Position numbers and translations under genes: made by a program
Shown here: piece after piece, positions 36,235 to 43,801 of the stretch
Layout of the letters: each line of letters opens with the position of its first letter
How positions within the stretch are numbered: position 1 is the stretch's first letter
Notes under the pieces: generated by a model
Database searches by the model: none
Told to the model about the DNA's origin: nothing
Seen by the model: the letters and a program-made list of their open reading frames with translations, nothing else
Assembly: GCF_001657485.1 (NCBI RefSeq)
Contig: NZ_LXFU01000027.1
Coordinates: 62,001 to 126,000, forward strand
From: Rhizobium sp. WYCCWR10014
GTDB lineage: Bacteria; Pseudomonadota; Alphaproteobacteria; Rhizobiales; Rhizobiaceae
Length of the DNA stretch: 64,000 nt
Reading direction: 5' to 3'

Positions 36235-36549
36235 TCAGTGAATTGTCTTCGACCGCTTCTGGGCATGCGAAATGTCATCGAGCGTCGCCATAAGCTTTTC
36301 GAATTCGTTCAAGACGCGATTGAACTCGGCGTCCTGCATGTTGGCGATTTCGGATATCGTCGAGGACACGGACGCGATCAGCTTGTCGATCCAAACGCAG
36401 CGCTCGGCCGGCACATCTCCGAGAACCTCCCGCCGATGCGTCTTCAGTTCGCGGAGGATGCGAACGATAAGGGCTCCCCGGTCCGCCCGGCTCAAGAGCG
36501 GAAGCCTTGTCTGTGCCTGCTGGATTTCCGTTATCAGCGTCGTCGCCAT
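36235..36549 (-). CDS. Hypothetical protein, 104 residues
   Basis: A soluble, mainly helical protein (MATTLITEIQQAQTRL..., with KLIASVSSTISEIANMQ). GGAG seven bases before the ATG supports the start. No motif, signal peptide or membrane segment is seen. It stands alone, upstream of a group of small envelope proteins on the same strand. I do not recognise a family. Confidence 0.55.
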   Translation of the reverse strand: MATTLITEIQQAQTRLPLLSRADRGALIVRILRELKTHRREVLGDVPAERCVWIDKLIASVSSTISEIANMQDAEFNRVLNEFEKLMATLDDISHAQKRSKTIH

Positions 36550-36659
36550 CCCCGATCTCCAACCCTCATGCAACCAGGTATCACAACCGTAGCGTTTGCA
36601 ACACGGACTTTAGTCCGGTTGGCCAGGCCGTGCAATCGGGTACGCACCGCGCGACCACG

Positions 36660-37241
36660 TCAGTTGCTCGCCGCTACGAGATCCGACACGTCGCAGCTGC
36701 GCCGCGGTCCGTCCCATGGTTGATAGGTATTGTCCTGCGGTCGATACGACTTGTAGCGAGCGGCGCACCGGGCTGCCGCCTGCGCAGTTACTTTCGTGCC
36801 AACGCCTTCATCGGCCTCGGCGACGATCCGCTGGAACGGCGAAGCGCACTCGCGGGTCTCGCCGCTATAGGATCGATAGCTGTTGGTCGCGGGATCGAAA
36901 GAGCGGTAGCGGTCCGCACACCAGGCAAGATGCTCGACCGAAAATTCTGGCTGGGGTGTCTGACGTTCGGCCGTCGGGCGAGCGGAATCCTGCCTCGCCC
37001 TTGCGGTGATGACGGCCGATGCCTCGGTGACATAGCTGGAATAGAGAGGCGGAATTCGTTCATAGCGCTGCTGCCGAGGATCGACTTTCACCGGCGTCGT
37101 CGTCCAGAGATCGCGCGCTGCAAGGTCATTGAATGTGTGGGGCTCGGAATCCGCCACGACGTGGGACGCAACAGATGCAGCAGCCATGCAAGCCCCGACC
37201 GAGCTTAAGATTCCAAAGGCAACGGATGCGATGGCTTTCAT
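36660..37241 (-). CDS. BA14K-like secreted protein with two cysteine repeats
   Basis: A 193-residue protein with a signal peptide (MKAIASVAFGILSSVGACMA, cleavage near residue 31). It holds two copies of the BA14K motif. The first is at 104-132 (HLAWCADRYRSFDP...ETREC); the second, lacking the usual His-x-x-Trp, is at 158-183 (ARCAARYKSYRP...PRRSC). BA14K proteins are rhizobial/Brucella envelope proteins with lectin-like binding. The start overlaps the stop of a 55-residue membrane-protein gene by four bases. Confidence 0.8.
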   Translation of the reverse strand: MKAIASVAFGILSSVGACMAAASVASHVVADSEPHTFNDLAARDLWTTTPVKVDPRQQRYERIPPLYSSYVTEASAVITARARQDSARPTAERQTPQPEFSVEHLAWCADRYRSFDPATNSYRSYSGETRECASPFQRIVAEADEGVGTKVTAQAAARCAARYKSYRPQDNTYQPWDGPRRSCDVSDLVAASN

Positions 37242-37405
37242 TGCCCGGCCCCCCGCTGGTGGGCCTGTGGAACCCAGACACGGCCGGTGGTGCTGCTATC
37301 TCGGCCGCCGGTGGCGACAAGCACGGCGAGAATACCGGCCATTGCCAGCAGGATGACGATCAGCGGCAAGGCAAGACCACCAGATTTCTCTTCGGAATAG
37401 ATCAT
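37238..37405 (-). CDS. Small single-span membrane protein coupled to the BA14K-like gene
   Basis: A 55-residue protein (MIYSEEKSGG then a helix LALPLIVILLAMAGILAVLV, then a polar tail). AGGAGAGG lies before the ATG, and its TGA overlaps the ATG of the next gene, so the two are translationally coupled. The role is unknown; the pairing suggests that it helps place or regulate the secreted BA14K-like protein. Confidence 0.6.
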   Translation of the reverse strand: MIYSEEKSGGLALPLIVILLAMAGILAVLVATGGRDSSTTGRVWVPQAHQRGAGQ

Positions 37406-37565
37406 GTTCCTCTCCTCGCTGGCGCTCCGGCGGCGGAGGTCGCCGCCGGAGGCATGGGCTGTTTTTAGCCGCACTACGACGCTTCCGTCGGTCGTGTGGC
37501 GGTCCCGGACTTTGAGCGATGATTTCCGGATAGAGGACACGGCGGAGGCCGCGTGTAGGATCAGA

Positions 37566-37964
37566 TCACTTGATAACCTGGATCACCTTGCGGGACGACG
37601 GCTCGACGATGACACGTTCATCGTTGACCACTGCATAAGCATAGGTCGGGTCATCCGGAATAGGCGTCACCACGACCGTCTCCGGCAGGGGCTGGCCGAC
37701 GACGACCTTCTCCTTGACGACTACGCGCGCCGATGGTGCCGGAGCCTCTTGGACATAGGTGATGACCTTTTGCGGCGGCGGATCGATCGCCGTGCCGACA
37801 ACTGCACCGGCAACGCCGCCGACGGCAGCGCCGACGGGGCCGCCGACGATCGCGCCGGTGACGGCGCCACCGGCGGCACCGTTGACGGTCGAGGACTGGG
37901 CGAATGCGACGCCCGACATGAGGGTCGCGGCAGTTGCCGCACCGACGATAAGCCTGGAGAGCAT
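37566..37964 (-). CDS. DUF1236-like secreted glycine-zipper protein
   Basis: A 132-residue protein with a signal peptide (MLSRLIVGAATAATLMSGVA, cleavage after AFA). A glycine-zipper follows near residues 29-60 (GGAVTGAIVGGPVGAAVGGV). The C-terminal half (QPLPETVVVTPIPDDP...YAVVNDERVIVEPSSRKVIQVI) is the DUF1236 pattern common in rhizobia. AAGGAGGAG precedes the ATG. An EcfG-like promoter lies 48 bases upstream, so it is probably part of the general stress response. Confidence 0.8.
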   Translation of the reverse strand: MLSRLIVGAATAATLMSGVAFAQSSTVNGAAGGAVTGAIVGGPVGAAVGGVAGAVVGTAIDPPPQKVITYVQEAPAPSARVVVKEKVVVGQPLPETVVVTPIPDDPTYAYAVVNDERVIVEPSSRKVIQVIK

Positions 37965-38011
37965 TTTCTCCTCCTTCTGTTCGAGGCGGCCTTCGTGACC
38001 GCTGGCAGACA

Positions 38012-38036
38012 AACTAGTTGGAGGCAGGGTCGTTCC
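38012..38036 (-). promoter_or_regulatory. Candidate EcfG-type promoter
   Basis: On the minus strand GGAAC (38036-38032) and AGTT (38015-38012) are 16 bases apart. The alphaproteobacterial general stress sigma factor EcfG prefers GGAAC-N16/17-CGTT, so one position deviates. It faces the DUF1236-like gene, with the -10-like end 48 bases before the ATG. Confidence 0.5.
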
Positions 38037-38161
38037 ACGGCCCGGACCTCAGTCCGGTAGACCCCGGCCTTTGGTCCTAAAACCCATTTCAATATCAGCC
38101 GCCGGCGCTAATTGCGGATCGGAAGGCCCTGCTGTGGCGGGCCTGCAGGAGACTGAAGGAG

Positions 38162-38416
38162 ATGGCACGATCCAACCGCCGGGAAGCGGGACGCAGGCGC
38201 CTGGCGATGCGTTTGCCGCAGATGCGCAAGCTGATCATGGCAGCCTGCGACCCGTTGCAGCTCGAGCTCTTCGAAGCCTACCAGATGGCTGTCGAAGCCC
38301 GCGACGCAGTGCAACGGCAACGGTGCAATCCGAATCTGGTGCGGGAATACGACGAGACCTGCTTCGAGATCGAGCAGCACGTCATCCGCGCAATACGAGA
38401 ACCTGCCTTCGCGTAG
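38162..38416 (+). CDS. Small basic hypothetical protein
   Basis: An 84-residue protein, strongly basic at its N-terminus (MARSNRREAGRRRLAMR), followed by a helical region with a cysteine in AACDPLQLELFEAYQMA. A CTGAAGGAG stretch lies directly in front of the ATG, tighter than ideal. No family is recognised. The arginine-rich start may bind nucleic acid, which is inference only. Confidence 0.45.
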   Translation: MARSNRREAGRRRLAMRLPQMRKLIMAACDPLQLELFEAYQMAVEARDAVQRQRCNPNLVREYDETCFEIEQHVIRAIREPAFA

Positions 38417-38442
38417 CGCACTCGCTGAGGTCCGGTGAGCCG

Positions 38443-38769
38443 TCATAGTCGATGTACAACTTTTGGGAATCGGATCGTTAGGGAGCCCGGCCGGCGACGA
38501 TGAGCGCGCTCATGCCGCCGCAAGATCTCCGTTGCCGGATCAAGCGTCGCCCGCAGAGCGCGGGTCAAGGCGCCGGTCCCCGCAGCGACCTCGAGAACGC
38601 TGCCTGGTTTCGACCGGTCGGCGACGACTGCCATCTCCGAGGCATAGGGTTCGAAAAGGATCGGCACGAGAAGGGTCTCGTAAAGGTCGGCGACGCCTTC
38701 CTCGAAAGGCGCGATAGAAGAGGCCGATGCGGCGCGGGTGCCGCCTTCGATATCCATGGAAATCGCCAC
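38443..38769 (-). pseudogene. Truncated SAM-dependent methyltransferase remnant
   Basis: The first 75 or so residues look like the N-terminal part of a class I methyltransferase (PILFEPYASEMAV, then the SAM-binding SVLEVAAGTGALTRAL). The expected acidic loop and the remaining 150 or more residues are missing. The frame shifts into unrelated arginine-rich sequence and stops. I see no continuation in the other frames, so this is a broken gene. Confidence 0.6.
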
Positions 38770-38879
38770 TCACAAGCCTCCGAACCTCAGCTTCGTCAGT
38801 CAGGAAATATGCTTGAATACGCTGATGTCTACGGGGTCAGACCTTAGTCCCAACCCTGTCGGACCGAAGTCCCTGGGGT

Positions 38880-38905
38880 GGAACGCGCGTCGGACTCGCG
38901 CCGTT
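38880..38905 (+). promoter_or_regulatory. EcfG-type promoter of a small membrane protein
   Basis: GGAAC at 38880-38884 and CGTT at 38902-38905 are separated by 17 bases, a full match to the EcfG general-stress consensus. The -10-like element is 28 bases before the ATG at 38933, with an AAGGAG ribosome-binding site between. Confidence 0.65.
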
Positions 38906-38932
38906 TCGAACGATACTGAAGGAGATCCGAAC

Positions 38933-39109
38933 ATGAACCAGAGTCATAGATCCCGAGTGAATGACGCCTGTAACGCGTCCGTCTTCGCACTTGTTATCGT
39001 TCTGGCCGCCCTTCTCTACATCTTCGGTGCAGCCATGTCCGGCGATACCGCAGCGTTGACCCAGAGCGTAACGGGCGCCGAGGTGTTCGATACCAGGAAT
39101 GTGCCCTGA
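38933..39109 (+). CDS. Small membrane protein under an EcfG-like promoter
   Basis: A 58-residue protein with a polar start (MNQSHRSRVNDACNAS), one hydrophobic helix (VFALVIVLAALLYIFGAAM) and a polar tail. AAGGAGATCC gives a strong ribosome-binding site. It is 62 bases upstream of the histidine kinase gene and may belong to its transcript. No family is recognised. Confidence 0.6.
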   Translation: MNQSHRSRVNDACNASVFALVIVLAALLYIFGAAMSGDTAALTQSVTGAEVFDTRNVP

Positions 39110-39171
39110 TGCTGTTTGGAAAACTCTAAAGACGCGTTAGGTTAATCGGGCAGTCTCTTACCGGTATCAAA

Positions 39172-40560
39172 ATGAATTGGCTTCGCCGCTGGAATGCCCG
39201 CTCACTCGCCTCCCAGTTCTTCATCGCGGGTGGGCTCATCTCGATCGCCGCCATGTTCGTGGTGGGCTTTTTTGTGAGCCACCTGATAGAGGAGACCGTC
39301 ATCCACAATTCGGGGGCGGCGACGGCGCTCTATGTGGACAGCGTGATCGCGCCGCTACTTCCCAATATGCAAACAGAGTCGCTGCTGGACGACGTAAGTG
39401 CTCAGGCTCTGGACGAAACACTCGGTCAAGGTGCCCTCGGCAAGCGTCTTGTTTCTTTCAAGTTGTGGCGAAGCGACGGCACCATCCTCTATTCCAACGA
39501 GAAGGAGCTGGTGGGCAAAACGTTTGCGGTCAGCGACAAGCTGCAGAGGGCATTCGCAGGATCTCTTGTCGCCCGCTACGAAATCGCCAGCGATCCGGAA
39601 AGCGACAAGGAGCGCGCGCTCGGCAAGCCGCTGATGGAAATCTATAACCCGGTGCTCCAGCCATGGTCCGGACAGGCGGTCGCCGTCCTTGAGTTCTACG
39701 AGACAGCAGAAGGACTGGGCGATAGTCTGGCGCATGCCAGGCTCCGGAGCTGGGGTGCCGTCGCCGCCCTCACGGCGACCTTTTTCCTTGTTCTCTCCGT
39801 TCTCGTGTTCCGGGGTAGCCGCACGATAGAGGCGCAACGCAAGGATCTCAAAGAACGAGTCACCGAACTGTCTGCGCTGCTGGCGGAAAACCGCGGACTC
39901 CAGCGGCGCTTGCAGCGCGCCTCCCAGCGGGCGGCGGCGCTGAACGAAACATATTTGCGCGGCATCGGTGCCGATCTGCACGACGGTCCGGCCCAGCACA
40001 TTGCCTATGCCTCATTGCGCCTGGACAGCGACGTGTTGATCAATGCGTCCACCCAGCCAGAAGCGCGCGAAAAGGAACTTGCCTGGATACGCTCGAGCCT
40101 TGCAGAAGCGATGACAGAGATCCGCAGTATCTGCAGCGGACTGGTGCTTCCGCAGATCGAGAAATCCTCAATCACCGAGATCGTCACGCGGGTCATCGAC
40201 GCGCATCAACACAAGACCGAAAGCCATGTCGAAACGATTGTCGACGAGGATGGGCCGGAACTTCCCCCCGCCGTGAAGATCTGTATCTATCGCTTCGTTC
40301 AAGAAGCCTTGAACAACGCCTATCGCCACGGCGGCGGCGTTCAGCAGACGGTCAGGGCCGTCTCGCATAAGGGTCATGTCCGTGTCGAGGTCAGCGATCG
40401 CGGCGACGGCTTCGATCCGACCGAGGTGAGGCCAACGAGCCTCGGCCTCGTGGGGTTGCGGGAGCGCATCGACAGTCTGGGAGGATCTTTCGACATCAGG
40501 ACAGGCGAAGGAGGAACGACCGTGACCATGATCTTCGAGCCAATGGAAGTGGGAGAGTAA
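39172..40560 (+). CDS. NarL-type sensor histidine kinase
   Basis: A 462-residue membrane kinase. Two transmembrane helices (about 17-41 and 194-215) frame a periplasmic sensor domain of about 150 residues. A coiled coil (220-255) leads to the HisKA_3 dimerisation domain, with the phospho-acceptor histidine in GADLHDGPAQ near residue 269. A HATPase domain ends the protein (ALNNAYRHGG, DRGDGFDP, GLVGLRERI). The response regulator starts three bases after its stop codon, so the pair is one operon. The stimulus is not evident. Confidence 0.92.
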   Translation: MNWLRRWNARSLASQFFIAGGLISIAAMFVVGFFVSHLIEETVIHNSGAATALYVDSVIAPLLPNMQTESLLDDVSAQALDETLGQGALGKRLVSFKLWRSDGTILYSNEKELVGKTFAVSDKLQRAFAGSLVARYEIASDPESDKERALGKPLMEIYNPVLQPWSGQAVAVLEFYETAEGLGDSLAHARLRSWGAVAALTATFFLVLSVLVFRGSRTIEAQRKDLKERVTELSALLAENRGLQRRLQRASQRAAALNETYLRGIGADLHDGPAQHIAYASLRLDSDVLINASTQPEAREKELAWIRSSLAEAMTEIRSICSGLVLPQIEKSSITEIVTRVIDAHQHKTESHVETIVDEDGPELPPAVKICIYRFVQEALNNAYRHGGGVQQTVRAVSHKGHVRVEVSDRGDGFDPTEVRPTSLGLVGLRERIDSLGGSFDIRTGEGGTTVTMIFEPMEVGE

Positions 40561-40562
40561 GG

Positions 40563-41186
40563 ATGACAGCAATCACCATCGGCGTCGTGGACGATCATCC
40601 GCTTTTTCGCGAGGGTGTAACGCGTAGCCTCTCTGAGATCAGCGGCTTTATCGTCGTTGGCGAGGGGGCCAGCAGCGATGACGCCGCGATGATCGCTTCG
40701 GACAACCACCCCGACATCATGCTCCTTGACGTCTCGATGCCCGGCGGCGGACTGTCGGCGATCAGTGACGTCCTGGCGCGGAGCCCGACAACGAAAGTGC
40801 TGATGTTGACGGTATCCGAGGAGGTGGACACTTTACTAGGAGCTCTGCAACGGGGCGCGATGGGTTATGTTCTGAAAGGTGTCGGTTCGCGTGGCCTCGC
40901 CGAAGCAATCCAAACCGTCCTGCGTGGCTCGCGATATATCTCGCCGACGATGTCGGCGAAAGTCATGGAAAATTCCTTGAATGGCGGAGCCTCCGACAAA
41001 AGCAGCCTGACGCCACGGGAACGCGAGGTGATGGATCTTGTCGCTCAAGGCCTGTCAAACAAGCATATCGGCTTGCGTCTCAGCCTGCAGGAAAAGACTG
41101 TGAAGCACCATATGACCCAGATTCTGAGCAAGCTCGGCGCCTCAAACAGGACTGAAGCGGCTCTACAATGGCGCGAACGCCGCTGA
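40563..41186 (+). CDS. NarL/FixJ-type response regulator
   Basis: A 207-residue regulator. The receiver domain (1-120) has the phosphorylation-site aspartate in IMLLDVSMPGGG and acidic residues in VVDDHP. A LuxR-type helix-turn-helix (about 145-205, LTPREREVMDLVAQGLSNKH) binds DNA. It is coupled to the upstream histidine kinase. Targets are unknown; the nearby small envelope genes are the natural candidates. Confidence 0.93.
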   Translation: MTAITIGVVDDHPLFREGVTRSLSEISGFIVVGEGASSDDAAMIASDNHPDIMLLDVSMPGGGLSAISDVLARSPTTKVLMLTVSEEVDTLLGALQRGAMGYVLKGVGSRGLAEAIQTVLRGSRYISPTMSAKVMENSLNGGASDKSSLTPREREVMDLVAQGLSNKHIGLRLSLQEKTVKHHMTQILSKLGASNRTEAALQWRERR

Positions 41187-41212
41187 AAAGGACATCGCCC
41201 GATTATCACGCT

Positions 41213-41707
41213 TCAGCGAAGAAAGCGGCTCAGCCGGCGGGCATCGTTGGCCGTTGCCTGTCTATTTATGATCGTCCGGCCCTTCGAGTCCTTCATAATG
41301 TAGCGGCCGCGCTGCAGGACTTCCGTGATGCCATTCGAATGACGGACGTCGATCGAGCCATCGGACGCTGCCGTCGCTTTCGCTTCCGATCCTGCTGACG
41401 ATCCCGTGCTAGAGGTAGAAGATCCCCTACCGGAGGAATTTCCGCCGGAAGAATTGCCACCATTGCCATTCCCGGAACCGCTGTTGCCATTCCCTCCCCC
41501 GTTGCCATTGCCGTTACCGCCGCCGTTGCCATTCCCTCCACCATTGCCGTTGCCATTCCCGTTGTTGCCGTCCTTTGCCTGCGCAAAGTCCACCGCCAGA
41601 ACAGGAAGGGAACCGCCGAAATTCAAACTGGCTGGTGATGCGGCAGCGACGAGGGCGACCGCGGCGCCGCCGCCCAATCTTAGAAAATCGCGTTTCCGGA
41701 TATTCAT
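41213..41707 (-). CDS. Secreted glycine/asparagine-repeat protein
   Basis: A 164-residue protein. The N-terminus (MNIRKRDFLRLGGGAAVALV) resembles a Tat signal but lacks a true twin arginine (RKR instead of RR). Residues about 46-95 are an almost pure Gly/Asn run (NGNGNGGGNGNGG), followed by Ser/Gly. A more ordered C-terminus (GITEVLQRGRYIMKDSKGRTIINRQA) may be the functional domain. It probably ends in the envelope or outside the cell. Convergent with the response regulator gene. Confidence 0.7.
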   Translation of the reverse strand: MNIRKRDFLRLGGGAAVALVAAASPASLNFGGSLPVLAVDFAQAKDGNNGNGNGNGGGNGNGGGNGNGNGGGNGNSGSGNGNGGNSSGGNSSGRGSSTSSTGSSAGSEAKATAASDGSIDVRHSNGITEVLQRGRYIMKDSKGRTIINRQATANDARRLSRFLR

Positions 41708-42004
41708 GCCATAGCCTCGTTCGTCCGTTCCTCGCGGTTTCCCATAAAATATATGACGTATGCTTTCTCGCTGTTCCGAATAAATAATGCAACCGACCTA
41801 GGTAGTAGCGTCGGCAAGACTTTGGTCCGGCTTGCCCCCCGATTGCAATGCTCGTCATCGGAAAAGGGCCGTGCGATGTCATCGTAAGCGCGAGTTTGCT
41901 GACCTCTGTTCAATCCTTTCGGTGTTAAACGCGGAAGCATTTCTATGGAACTTCTTTCCCTGTCGTCGCTTTGATTATCGAAGTGCAACAGAGGAAAAAT
42001 CCCA

Positions 42005-42502
42005 ATGGCAAATCCGAACGACTCCCCGGCAGTGCAGTCGATGCAAAAAGAGCAGGCAGAGCAGCGGAAGCTGGCGCGAAAAGGCGAACTCGACAAAGCA
42101 ATCGAGGATACCTTTCCGGCGTCCGACCCGGTGTCAGCCACCCACACCTCCATTCCCGCCGGCCGCAGCGACGTCGAGGCGGCTGAGCGTGTGAAGCGGG
42201 AGCCAGATCCCACCAGGCTGGACGAGGAGTTTCCACTCGTGGATCAAGCCCTACGTTCAAGCGGTGAAACCGCCCGCTCCTCCGAAGGATCTCATGTGGA
42301 TCGCGAAGAAATGCGCGCGCTTCAGAAGGAAGCCGGTCGGATGGCGGAATCTGCTTCGGAGCTGGCTTCTGGAACAGCCCGCCTGGCAAAGGCGGAAGCA
42401 CGCACATTCGTCCATGACCTCGAGGATCGCATACGCCGGCAGCCGCTGACAGCCGCAGCGATCGTCGCCGGCATCGCCTTCGTCTTCGGCGCGACGCGTT
42501 GA
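42005..42502 (+). CDS. DUF883/ElaB-like stress protein with C-terminal membrane anchor
   Basis: A 165-residue protein. A charged N-terminal half (LDKAIEDTFPASDPVSATHTSIP) is followed by a coiled-coil region (EMRALQKEAGRMAESASELA) and ends with the ElaB/YqjD-like tail RIRRQPLTAAAIVAGIAFVFG, one transmembrane helix. Such proteins can tether ribosomes to the membrane in stationary phase. A GGAAC at 41947 with a poor -10 partner may be a weak stress promoter. Confidence 0.75.
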   Translation: MANPNDSPAVQSMQKEQAEQRKLARKGELDKAIEDTFPASDPVSATHTSIPAGRSDVEAAERVKREPDPTRLDEEFPLVDQALRSSGETARSSEGSHVDREEMRALQKEAGRMAESASELASGTARLAKAEARTFVHDLEDRIRRQPLTAAAIVAGIAFVFGATR

Positions 42503-42669
42503 GGAGCCAAGTGACAGTCGGCTCGCTCGATCACCCCGAGGGGAATCGACCCGCGGGACATTACGGTGTGGAGAGCCGCCACCATTAGGACGATTGCGGG
42601 CGGTCTCCTGAGGACGAAACTCAGGAGCTCTTCTAGAGTCCCGTGCGTGCTTCGACTTCCGAGGGCATC

Positions 42670-43464
42670 GTGAAAATCGCAACCTACAATGTCAACGGGA
42701 TCAATGGGCGGCTAGACATCCTGCTTCGCTGGCTCAAGGAGGACGCCCCTGATGTGGTTTGCCTCCAGGAACTGAAGACAGACGATGCCAGGTTTCCGCG
42801 AAAGGAGATCGAACGAGCCGGGTACGGCGCCATCTGGCATGGGCAGAGATCCTGGAACGGGGTTGCGATCCTGGCAAAAGGCAAGATACCGATCCTGACG
42901 CGGCGCGGTCTCCCCGGTGATCCTGACGACACTCACAGCCGGTATATCGAAGCTGCCGTCGACGGCATGCTGATCGGATGCCTGTATCTTCCCAACGGCA
43001 ATCCGTTTCCAGGAGTAAAATTCGATTACAAGCTGCGCTGGTTCCGCCGCCTACAGGTGTACGCCGCCGAACTCCTCGAGCTCGAGGTGCCTTCGATCCT
43101 GGCCGGTGATTTCAACGTCATGCCGACGGAGATCGACGTCTACAAGCCGGAACGCTGGCTGGACGACGCCCTCTTCAGGCCGGAAGTGCGCAGGGTCTAT
43201 GCTGATCTTGTCGCTGAGGGCTGGACCGATGCCGTCAGACATCTGCATCCAGAGGAGCGCATCTACACCTTCTGGAAATACTGGCGGAACAGCTTCGAAC
43301 GTGATGCAGGGCTCCGGATCGACCACTTCCTGCTCAGTCCGGCAGTCGCCCCGCTGCTTCGATCGGCAACAGTCAGGAGAAAGCCGCGCAGCTGGGAGCA
43401 TACGAGCGACCACGCGCCCGTCATGATCGAGCTCGACGTTTCCGAAGCTGGAGCCGATCTATAA
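42670..43464 (+). CDS. xthA: Exodeoxyribonuclease III / AP endonuclease
   Basis: A 264-residue enzyme of the exonuclease III family. It shows the N-terminal KIATYNVNGINGRL, the metal-binding glutamate in LQELKTDD, the catalytic GDFNVMPTEID near residue 145 and the C-terminal RIDHFLLSP and TSDHAPV. It cuts DNA at abasic sites and removes 3' blocks during base-excision repair. I chose the GTG at 42670, with GAGGG before it, because upstream residues are not family-like. A second, stress-linked copy is common in rhizobia. Confidence 0.9.
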   Translation: MKIATYNVNGINGRLDILLRWLKEDAPDVVCLQELKTDDARFPRKEIERAGYGAIWHGQRSWNGVAILAKGKIPILTRRGLPGDPDDTHSRYIEAAVDGMLIGCLYLPNGNPFPGVKFDYKLRWFRRLQVYAAELLELEVPSILAGDFNVMPTEIDVYKPERWLDDALFRPEVRRVYADLVAEGWTDAVRHLHPEERIYTFWKYWRNSFERDAGLRIDHFLLSPAVAPLLRSATVRRKPRSWEHTSDHAPVMIELDVSEAGADL

Positions 43465-43570
43465 GCCGCGATGTCGATCGCGAGCGAGGGAACCTGTGAC
43501 GCCGCCGAGAGTTAGCCCAAAGCGCGGGATGGCATTCCTGCCCCGCATTTTCCAACCGGAAGTAACCGCT

Positions 43571-43753
43571 ATGGACGAAAGCAAGAACTACCTGAACACC
43601 GACGAGATCCAGGCCGACGACCAATTGTCGCCGAAGCCGGTCGAAGGCAAGGATCCACCAAGGCGGGTGCGCAGAAGCGAGGAAGCTATCGCCGAAGGCT
43701 CTGACGACACCGAGCGCGTCCGGGTTCCGCCCCCCGTTCCGAATCCCGATTGA
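43571..43753 (+). CDS. Small acidic hypothetical protein
   Basis: A 60-residue, proline-rich and highly charged protein (MDESKNYLNTDEIQADDQL..., ending PPPVPNPD), probably unstructured. A GGAAG nine bases before the ATG supports it. It has no cysteine, signal or membrane segment. No function can be given. It lies downstream of the exonuclease gene on the same strand. Confidence 0.45.
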   Translation: MDESKNYLNTDEIQADDQLSPKPVEGKDPPRRVRRSEEAIAEGSDDTERVRVPPPVPNPD

Positions 43754-43801
43754 TCTGTCGCAGGGCTCCATCTCGAAGTGGCTCCGATTACCGGCATAAC
43801 C

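Noticed and set aside
41947..41971. An EcfG promoter before the DUF883-like gene
   Set aside because: GGAAC is present, but the base pattern 16-17 positions later is GCTT/CTTT, too far from CGTT.
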